Below, piece by piece: positions 22,406 to 27,443 of a stretch of DNA of 27,443 nt; the first letter of the stretch is position 1, and each line of letters opens with the position of its first letter. The notes beneath the pieces are model-generated. The model was given only the letters and a program-made list of their open reading frames with translations, had not been told where the DNA came from and made no database searches. The stretch lies in assembly GCA_902478365.1 (NCBI GenBank), contig CABSKX010000027.1:1-27443 (forward strand), given 5' to 3'. The translations under genes and the position numbers were made by a program. The stretch comes from an uncultured Collinsella sp. (lineage in GTDB: Bacteria; Actinomycetota; Coriobacteriia; Coriobacteriales; Coriobacteriaceae).

Positions 22406-23002
22406 ATGGCAATCGACAGGACTCCTGTTCTTAAGCGCTGCCGTCAGCTCGGGATCGATCCCGCTGAGCTCGGTTACAGCAGCAAGAAGGAATCTATCCG
22501 TCAGCCCAAGCGCCGTCGCAAGGAATCTGAGTACGGCATGCAGCTGCGTGAGAAGCAGAAGGTCAAGTTCATCTATGGCGTTCTGGAGAAGCAGTTCCAC
22601 GGCTACTTCAACAAGGCCCGTAAGATGAACGGTGTCACCGGTGAGAACCTCATGATCATCCTTGAGTCTCGCCTTGACAACGTCGTCTTCCGTCTTGGCT
22701 TCGCCCGCACCCGCAAAGAGGCTCGTCAGTCCGTCCGTCACGGTCACTTCACCGTGAACGGCAAGCGCGTGGACATCCCGTCCTACCGCGTCAAGGCCGG
22801 CGACGTCGTCGCTGTCGGCGAGAAGTTCCGTGACCTCCTCCCCATCAAGGAGGCCCTGATTTCCTCCGAGCGTTTCGAGGTCCCTGGCTGGCTCGAGGTC
22901 GATATCGAGAAGCTGTCTGGTAACGTGCTCGCTCTGCCGACGCGTGAGCAGATCAGCGGTGATATCAACGAGCAGCTCATCGTCGAGCTCTACTCTAAGT
23001 AG
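22406..23002 (+). CDS. rpsD: 30S ribosomal protein S4 (uS4)
   Basis: This 198-residue S4 has an N-terminal region without a zinc-type cysteine cluster. Then comes the S4 RNA-binding domain, with LESRLDNVVFRLGFARTRKE, ARQSVRHGHFTVNGKRVDIP and the C-terminal end at about residue 198. GAAAGGA precedes the ATG. In E. coli, S4 represses this alpha operon; no pseudoknot leader was identified here. Confidence 0.97.
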   Translation: MAIDRTPVLKRCRQLGIDPAELGYSSKKESIRQPKRRRKESEYGMQLREKQKVKFIYGVLEKQFHGYFNKARKMNGVTGENLMIILESRLDNVVFRLGFARTRKEARQSVRHGHFTVNGKRVDIPSYRVKAGDVVAVGEKFRDLLPIKEALISSERFEVPGWLEVDIEKLSGNVLALPTREQISGDINEQLIVELYSK

Positions 23003-23034
23003 TCCATCCGGGCTGCTGAGGCTGGAGGTAATAC

Positions 23035-23976
23035 ATGTCAGAATTCATTAGGCCTCAGGTTCAGGTCGAAGAGATTAACGAGACGTCTGCTCGTGTCTCC
23101 GTTGAGCCGCTCGAGCGTGGCTACGGCGATACGCTGGGTAACTCCCTTCGTCGCGTTCTTCTGTCCTCGCTCGAGGGTGCCGCCGTCGAGGCTATTCAGA
23201 TCGATGGCGCGCAGCACGAGTTCATGACCATCCCTAACATGGTCGAGGATGTCACCGACATCGTCCTGAATGTCAAGGGTCTTGTCTTCAGGGCTCTCGG
23301 CACGACCGACGAGGCGACCGCCACCATTTCGGTTGACGGCCCCTGCGAGGTCACCGGTGCGGACTTCTTTATTCCGTCCGAGTTTGAGCTGGTCAACCCC
23401 GAGCAGCACATCGCTACGCTCACCGAGGGTGGCCATCTCACCATGAGCATGCGCATCGGCTATGGCCGCGGCTATGTCTCTGGCGAGGCTAACAAGCGCG
23501 ACAACGATCCCATCGGTGTGATCCACGTCGACTCGCTGTACTCGCCGGTGTCCCGTTGCGCCAAGCTCGTTGAGGCTTGCCGTGTCGGTCAGCACACCGA
23601 CTACGACCGCCTTGTCCTCGAGATCGAGACCAACGGTTCCATCGCTCCGCGCGACGCCGTGGTCCAGGCTGCCAATATCATCAACCAGCATATGGCTGCC
23701 TTTATGAACCTTGCCGAGACCCCCGAGGTCGAGGAGGAGGCTTCGATCTTCGCTCCCGAGGTCACCAACGACAACGCCGAGCTGGACAAGCAGATTGAGG
23801 ATCTGGACCTTTCCGTCCGTTCCTACAACTGCCTTAAGCGCGCCAGCATTCACTCGGTCCGTCAGCTCGTTGAGTTCTCGGAGAACGATCTGCTCAACAT
23901 CCGTAACTTCGGTGTTAAGTCGATCGAGGAAGTGAAGGACAAGCTTGAGTCCATGGGCCTGAGCCTGAAGGCTTAA
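23035..23976 (+). CDS. rpoA: DNA-directed RNA polymerase subunit alpha
   Basis: This 313-residue alpha subunit has an N-terminal dimerisation domain with EPLERGYGDTLGNSLRRVLL and a conserved NKRDNDPIGVIHVDSLYSPV loop. An acidic linker of about 25 residues follows, then the C-terminal domain that contacts UP elements (SVRSYNCLKRASIHSVRQLV, then FGVKSIEEVKDKLESMGLSL). GGAGG lies 6 nt before the ATG. It sits between rpsD and rplQ as usual. Confidence 0.98.
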   Translation: MSEFIRPQVQVEEINETSARVSVEPLERGYGDTLGNSLRRVLLSSLEGAAVEAIQIDGAQHEFMTIPNMVEDVTDIVLNVKGLVFRALGTTDEATATISVDGPCEVTGADFFIPSEFELVNPEQHIATLTEGGHLTMSMRIGYGRGYVSGEANKRDNDPIGVIHVDSLYSPVSRCAKLVEACRVGQHTDYDRLVLEIETNGSIAPRDAVVQAANIINQHMAAFMNLAETPEVEEEASIFAPEVTNDNAELDKQIEDLDLSVRSYNCLKRASIHSVRQLVEFSENDLLNIRNFGVKSIEEVKDKLESMGLSLKA

Positions 23977-24006
23977 TGCTTCGCATATTTGAGGAGAAAC
24001 TAGACC

Positions 24007-24474
24007 ATGCGTCACAACGTTAAGAAGGGCCTGAAGCTCGGCACCGATGCGAGCCACACCAAGGCCATGAAGAAGAGCCTGGCCAAGGCCCTCTTCGAGA
24101 ACGACCGCATCAAGACCACCGAGACCCGCGCTAAGGCGCTGCGTTCGGTCGTCGATCCGATCATCACCTGGGCCAAGAAGGGCGACCTGCACTCTCGTCG
24201 TCTGGCCATCGCCAAGCTCGGCGATAAGCAGCTCGTTGCCGAGATCTTCGACAAGGCTGCCCAGGGCATGTGGCAGGACCGCAACGGCGGTTACACCCGC
24301 ATCATGAAGCTCGGTAACCGTAAGGGCGACAACGCTCCTATCGTTATCATGGAGCTCGTCACCGAGCCTTGCACGCCTAAGGCCAAGAAGGCTGCTCCGG
24401 CCCCCAAGAAGGCCGCTGCTCCCAAGAAGGTTGAGGCCGTCGAGGAGGCTCCTGCTGAGGAGACCGCTGAGTAG
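24007..24474 (+). CDS. rplQ: 50S ribosomal protein L17 (bL17) with C-terminal tail
   Basis: This 155-residue L17 has its core in residues 1 to about 120: MRHNVKKGLKLGTDASHTKA, RIKTTETRAKALRSVVDPII, then a C-terminal strand ending in VIMELV. An extension of about 33 residues follows, rich in Lys/Ala/Pro then Glu (APKKAAAPKKVEAVEEAP). Similar low-complexity tails occur on L17 of other high-GC Gram-positives. The gene ends the alpha operon and is followed by a strong intrinsic terminator. Confidence 0.97.
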   Translation: MRHNVKKGLKLGTDASHTKAMKKSLAKALFENDRIKTTETRAKALRSVVDPIITWAKKGDLHSRRLAIAKLGDKQLVAEIFDKAAQGMWQDRNGGYTRIMKLGNRKGDNAPIVIMELVTEPCTPKAKKAAPAPKKAAAPKKVEAVEEAPAEETAE

Positions 24475-24499
24475 ACAATCCGTCTGCATAGGCTATATT
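24472..24499 (+). promoter_or_regulatory. truA: Candidate promoter for truA
   Basis: TAGACA (24472-24477) and TATATT (24494-24499) each match the consensus at five of six positions and are 16 bp apart. The -35 overlaps the rplQ stop codon. The predicted start, near 24506, falls inside the left arm of the rplQ terminator, so this transcript could not form the complete hairpin. Confidence 0.5.
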
Positions 24500-24500
24500 C

Positions 24501-24531
24501 GAGGGGTACGTTCGCGTATCCCTCTTTTTTT
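24501..24531 (+). terminator. Intrinsic terminator of the alpha operon
   Basis: GAGGGGTACG (24501-24510) and CGTATCCCTC (24515-24524) form a 10-bp stem with one G:U pair and a TTCG tetraloop, followed by T7. It is a textbook intrinsic terminator directly after rplQ. Confidence 0.93.
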
Positions 24532-24566
24532 GTCGCGATACCGTTGATTGTTTGTTGGGAGCGCCC

Positions 24567-25391
24567 ATGACCGCGCCGTCTGATTTCAATTCGATTCCAG
24601 AGCTTGATGCCACGCTCGTATTCCGTGTTGCCTATGACGGCTCGTCGTATAGCGGATTTGCCGAGCAGCCGGGCCAGACGACCGTTGCGGGCGAGTTGCG
24701 CCGCGCTATCGAGACGCTGCTGCGCCGCCCAATCGATCTGACGTGTGCGGGGCGTACCGATGCCGGTGTGCATGCGGTAGCGCAGTATATTAGCGTGCCC
24801 GTAACGGACGCTGAGCTGGCGTGTACGCGCCGTAGATGGCTGAGGGCTATGGATGCCCTCCTGCCTAAAGATATCGCCATAAACGAGGTCTACAAGGCCC
24901 GTAAGGGCTTTTCTGCGCGCTTTGACGCGCGGTCGCGTACGTATACGTACCGCATTGCCGATCGCGATGCACGCCCCGTGCTCTCGCGCGGTGCGGTGTG
25001 GTGGCATCGCTACCCCTTGGACGTCGAGGCTATGTCTGCGGCCTGTCCAGCGCTGCTGGGCGAACAGGACTTTAAGAGCTTTTGCAAGGTCGCCTCTGCC
25101 GTGGGCAAGCCCACGCACCGCTGCGTGATGCGTGCCGAGTTTGGCCACGAGGTCGCTTTTGGCGAGGATATCCTGACGTTTACCATCGAGGGCAACGCAT
25201 TTTTACATTCGATGGTGCGCACTATTGTGGGCACGCTCGTGGAGATCGGCATGCATCGCCGCGAACCCCAGTGGATACGCGAGGTCATTGATGCCTGCGA
25301 CCGTACCGCTGCGGGTCCCACGGCGCCTGCCTGCGGCCTTACGTTTATGGGTGTGGATTACGGTCCCGACGAGCTTGTCGTGCTCGACTAG
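24567..25391 (+). CDS. truA: tRNA pseudouridine synthase A
   Basis: This 274-residue enzyme makes pseudouridine at positions 38-40 of the tRNA anticodon arm. The catalytic aspartate is D65 in CAGRTDAGVHA. Other family stretches are FRVAYDGSSYSGFAEQPGQ, ARFDARSRTYTYRI and FLHSMVRTIVGTLVEIG. I chose the ATG at 24567 with GGGAG 5 nt upstream; a TTG five codons earlier is in frame but less likely. It is the usual last gene of this cluster but lies beyond the terminator, so it needs its own promoter. Confidence 0.95.
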   Translation: MTAPSDFNSIPELDATLVFRVAYDGSSYSGFAEQPGQTTVAGELRRAIETLLRRPIDLTCAGRTDAGVHAVAQYISVPVTDAELACTRRRWLRAMDALLPKDIAINEVYKARKGFSARFDARSRTYTYRIADRDARPVLSRGAVWWHRYPLDVEAMSAACPALLGEQDFKSFCKVASAVGKPTHRCVMRAEFGHEVAFGEDILTFTIEGNAFLHSMVRTIVGTLVEIGMHRREPQWIREVIDACDRTAAGPTAPACGLTFMGVDYGPDELVVLD

Positions 25392-25443
25392 GGGAGTGCT
25401 CGGCGCGTCCGTACCTGGCACATACTATGTGTGAGCTGCGCGT

Positions 25444-25472
25444 GTGCAACATCTGTTCTTGGCGTGCAACAT
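25444..25472. repeat. Direct repeat GTGCAACAT, 20 bp apart
   Basis: GTGCAACAT occurs at 25444-25452 and 25464-25472, exactly two helical turns apart, in the 161-bp gap upstream of the GT2-like gene. It may be a paired activator or repressor site, or chance. Confidence 0.35.
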
Positions 25473-25552
25473 GTTAGGCGGCTCGTTGCTTTTATAGCTC
25501 GGGTGTACCATGAACGACGGTTTGATTTGGCGCTGTCGAGAGGACGGAAAAC

Positions 25553-26593
25553 TTGGTTCGACGTGGTTCGCATTCGCGACTTTCGGTGATCCTTATTGTC
25601 GAGGGTTCGCCCAGCTATGCGATGCGCGCGCTCGAGAGCGTCCAGAACCAAGACCTCTATGACCTGCAAATTGTCGTGGTTTGTCGCGACGTTGCGCCGG
25701 GCGTGCACCATTCGCTCGAAGTTGCCGCCGGCAGGGATATTCACATCGATTTGATTGACGTCGAGGATTCGGCGCACGGAGCATGTCTCAAGGCTGGTTT
25801 TGCCGCCTCGCGTGGATTGCAGATTGTTGCCATGAACGCCGACGAGTGGTTTGCCCCACAGTCTCTTTCCAAGATGGTCCATGTTGCGTGCGATGCTGCG
25901 GCAGACATGGTGATTCCCACGGCATCGCTCGACCGCTACGATGCTCATCGTGAGCGTCATTCGCGCGTACTGGATGCCACCTCTCTTGCGATCGATGACC
26001 GTGCTTCTTTGGCGGCTGGTCTGCCTCAGATTATTTCCGGCGGCCTGATTGCCCAGACTTCCGGTGTGATGTACAGCCGCTCGTTGTTCGAGACGTGTTT
26101 GTCGCGCGACCGTGCGCTTCGCTCGATTGGGTTTATGGCATGCGCCCTTTCGCAGGCGCAGCGCATATCTGGGTGCGGTGACGCCTGTTTCCATGCGGTG
26201 GCGCCACAGCTTACAGATGCTTTTGACCCCACATTGTTTGCCAAGCTGACCGATGACGCCCGGGCGCTCGACGAGCTTACTGATTCGCTTGTAGAGGCGG
26301 GCGGTGACACGCAGCTAAAGGTTGCGAGCCATATGTTTTACTTCGCCGGGCTGGTCGCCTGCATCGAAAATTTGTGCTTGAGCCCGCATGGGGTTTCTTC
26401 AATCGAGCGTTCCGCTCGAATGCGTGATATGCTCGAAGCGTCTCGAACTCGTCAGATGGCCGCGGCACTCAAGGATAACCATCGTGGACTCGGCCTGTTG
26501 TTTGGACCGATTGCCAGTGCCAAGCCTGCGCGTTGCGTGATGTATACGCACCTGGCCGCCTTTTTTAACCGGACGGGCGTCAAAACTGCTTAA
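25553..26593 (+). CDS. Divergent glycosyltransferase family 2-like protein
   Basis: This 346-residue protein resembles GT-A fold glycosyltransferases at its N-terminus. It has LSVILIVEGSPSYAMRALES with a first strand and helix, ESVQNQDLYDLQIVVV as in GT2 proteins, a GACLKAGFAASRG segment matching the usual N-x-G-x-x-A-R-N-x-G region, and VAMNADEWFAP (92-102) at the place of the FLDxDD motif. The metal motif is degenerate (N95-A96-D97), so activity is uncertain. The C-terminal half is helical and unrecognised. There is no signal peptide. The start is TTG at 25553 with GAGAGGA 8 nt upstream; no ATG is available in frame near it. It stands alone between truA and argR, with no other envelope genes in sight. 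Confidence 0.6.
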   Translation: MVRRGSHSRLSVILIVEGSPSYAMRALESVQNQDLYDLQIVVVCRDVAPGVHHSLEVAAGRDIHIDLIDVEDSAHGACLKAGFAASRGLQIVAMNADEWFAPQSLSKMVHVACDAAADMVIPTASLDRYDAHRERHSRVLDATSLAIDDRASLAAGLPQIISGGLIAQTSGVMYSRSLFETCLSRDRALRSIGFMACALSQAQRISGCGDACFHAVAPQLTDAFDPTLFAKLTDDARALDELTDSLVEAGGDTQLKVASHMFYFAGLVACIENLCLSPHGVSSIERSARMRDMLEASRTRQMAAALKDNHRGLGLLFGPIASAKPARCVMYTHLAAFFNRTGVKTA

Positions 26594-26604
26594 GACGGCC
26601 ATGA

Positions 26605-26634
26605 TCGAAACAATCTTGCATGGAATTGTTTCGA
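26605..26634. repeat. Inverted repeat downstream of the GT2-like gene
   Basis: TCGAAACAAT (26605-26614) and ATTGTTTCGA (26625-26634) are perfect 10-bp arms around a 10-nt loop. There is no T-run. It could be a weak terminator for the upstream gene or an operator in the argR control region. Confidence 0.5.
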
Positions 26635-26652
26635 AATGCGTTCTTATTCACA
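26635..26652. promoter_or_regulatory. Possible ARG box upstream of argR
   Basis: AATGCGTTCTTATTCACA resembles the ARG-box pattern of an imperfect TGAAT-N4-ATTCA palindrome, with the right half exact and the left half matching at three of five positions. It lies about 75 bp before the argR start, where autoregulation would be expected. The match is weak and was judged by eye. Confidence 0.25.
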
Positions 26653-26725
26653 AATACCATCAAATAGCGCTAAACTATTCAATTACTGATTGATTGTCTC
26701 CGCCATCTATGGAGTGAGGTTTTGT

Positions 26726-27163
26726 ATGGCTAAAAAACGCAATGGGCGCCAGGATGCCATCAGAGATATCGTGCGCAACAAGGATGTTCGCACGCAGCGC
26801 GTACTGGTGGACGAGTTACGCGCTATGGGTTTCGATTGCACGCAGGCGACCGTTTCACGCGACATTGCCGATATGGGGCTGCGCAAGCTTCCCGAGGGTA
26901 TCTATGTCCTGGCCGAGGACTTGCATCTGCAGCGTATGGTTTCCGAACTGGTAACGGGCGTTCTGCGCACCGACAACCTGGTTATGATCAAGGCCCAGCC
27001 CGGTACCGCTTCGGGCATTGCCGCTGCGGTCGATGCCGCCGAGCTGCCCGATGTGCTGGGCTCGCTCGCCGGTAATGACACCATCTTGGTTATCGCCCAG
27101 ACCGCCGAGGATGGTGAGCGCCTGGAGGCGCTGATCAACAAGCTGAGCAGCTCTCGTAAGTAG
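26726..27163 (+). CDS. argR: Arginine repressor ArgR
   Basis: This 145-residue ArgR/AhrC family protein has an N-terminal winged helix with the recognition segment TQATVSRDIADMGL (39-52, S44-R45). The C-terminal hexamerisation and arginine-binding domain has QPGTASGIAAAVDAAE (91-106) and LAGNDTILVIAQ (114-125). I chose the ATG at 26726 because GGAGTGAGG precedes it; an in-frame TTG at 26690 is poorer. It represses arginine synthesis, or activates its breakdown, when arginine is bound. No arginine biosynthesis gene is in the window. Whether it also touches the ygeW/carbamate kinase genes cannot be judged. Confidence 0.95.
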   Translation: MAKKRNGRQDAIRDIVRNKDVRTQRVLVDELRAMGFDCTQATVSRDIADMGLRKLPEGIYVLAEDLHLQRMVSELVTGVLRTDNLVMIKAQPGTASGIAAAVDAAELPDVLGSLAGNDTILVIAQTAEDGERLEALINKLSSSRK

Positions 27164-27216
27164 GCGAGGTGGCGCGTGAGGATAGCGCCGCGCGGGCGCA
27201 TATAGCGACTTTTATG

Positions 27217-27247
27217 GGGCGTCGACGATGGTCGGCGCCCTGTTTTT
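27217..27247 (+). terminator. Intrinsic terminator of argR
   Basis: GGGCGTCGAC (27217-27226) and GTCGGCGCCC (27231-27240) form a 10-bp stem with one T:G pair and a GATG loop, followed by TGTTTTT. Confidence 0.9.
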
Positions 27248-27284
27248 GTCGCATCGTGTTGAGGCGTGTGTGAGGTTTCTCGTG

Positions 27285-27330
27285 AAAAAAGGCGCCCGAG
27301 CAGCATTGATCTGCTCGGGCGCCTTTGTTT
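27285..27330. terminator. Bidirectional intrinsic terminator
   Basis: GGCGCCCGAGCAG (27291-27303) and CTGCTCGGGCGCC (27311-27323) form a perfect 13-bp stem with a 7-nt loop. It is flanked by A6 on the left and TTTGTTT on the right. It should stop the minus-strand gene ending at 27347 and any plus-strand read-through. Confidence 0.92.
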
Positions 27331-27346
27331 GGCTATGGCTGGGTGC

Positions 27347-27443
<97 letters not shown>

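Noticed and set aside
23038..24489. Minus-strand 483-codon frame over rpoA and rplQ
   Set aside because: Antisense to two essential genes, with no motif or binding site.

Overview
The window is GC-rich, densely coding bacterial DNA. It most likely comes from an anaerobic gut Actinomycetota of the class Coriobacteriia, and Collinsella is my best guess. The guess rests on the codon bias, the protein flavour (zinc-type S14, high-GC bL17 with a K/A/P tail), the linkage of secY-adk-map-infA-rpmJ-rpsM-rpsK-rpsD-rpoA-rplQ-truA, and a purine/selenium-molybdenum gene set typical of gut anaerobes. No similarity search was possible, so the genus is inference. No rRNA, tRNA, CRISPR array or complete insertion sequence was seen.

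Layout. (1) 1-4016 is an accessory edge. It holds a probable relic of a small hydrophobic peptide, a DEDDh exonuclease, an unrecognised 140-aa protein, a block of four 33-bp tandem repeats, a disordered single-pass membrane protein and a YheO/DauR-type PAS-HTH regulator. (2) 4294-14309 is a catabolic module. On the plus strand run ygeX (2,3-diaminopropionate ammonia-lyase), ygeY (M20-type hydrolase), ygeW (carbamoyltransferase), yqeA/arcC-type carbamate kinase, mocA/ygfJ (molybdenum cofactor nucleotidyltransferase) and hyuA (hydantoinase-type cyclic amidohydrolase). Next come yqeC (minus), then yqeB and xdhC (plus), which serve maturation of selenium-dependent molybdenum hydroxylases. (3) 14622-25391 is the distal spc and alpha ribosomal-protein cluster, rplE to rplQ with secY, adk, map, infA, rpoA and then truA. 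(4) 25553-27443 holds a divergent GT2-like protein, argR, two strong terminators and the C-terminal end of a minus-strand secreted or envelope protein.

How the genes work together. Region 2 matches much of the gene set linked to anaerobic purine (uric acid/xanthine) breakdown. The hydantoinase and M20 hydrolase would open ring and amide intermediates. YgeW would release a carbamoyl group as carbamoyl phosphate, carbamate kinase would turn that into ATP, and YgeX would convert diaminopropionate to pyruvate and ammonia. MocA, YqeB, YqeC and XdhC would mature the partner hydroxylase. That hydroxylase (xdhD-like) and the partners ssnA and ygfK are not in this window. The PAS-HTH gene is divergent from ygeX and separated from it by a 14-bp inverted repeat, which makes it the likely local regulator.

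The most unusual features are non-coding or architectural. The ribosomal cluster starts abruptly at rplE directly after xdhC, so rplN/rplX and the S10 genes are not next to it. Two copies of one long palindromic repeat bracket the yqeC-yqeB-xdhC block. A nested palindrome of about 130 nt begins inside the last codons of map and ends in a perfect 17-bp palindrome upstream of infA. A perfect tandem array with 33-bp period lies at 2095-2226.
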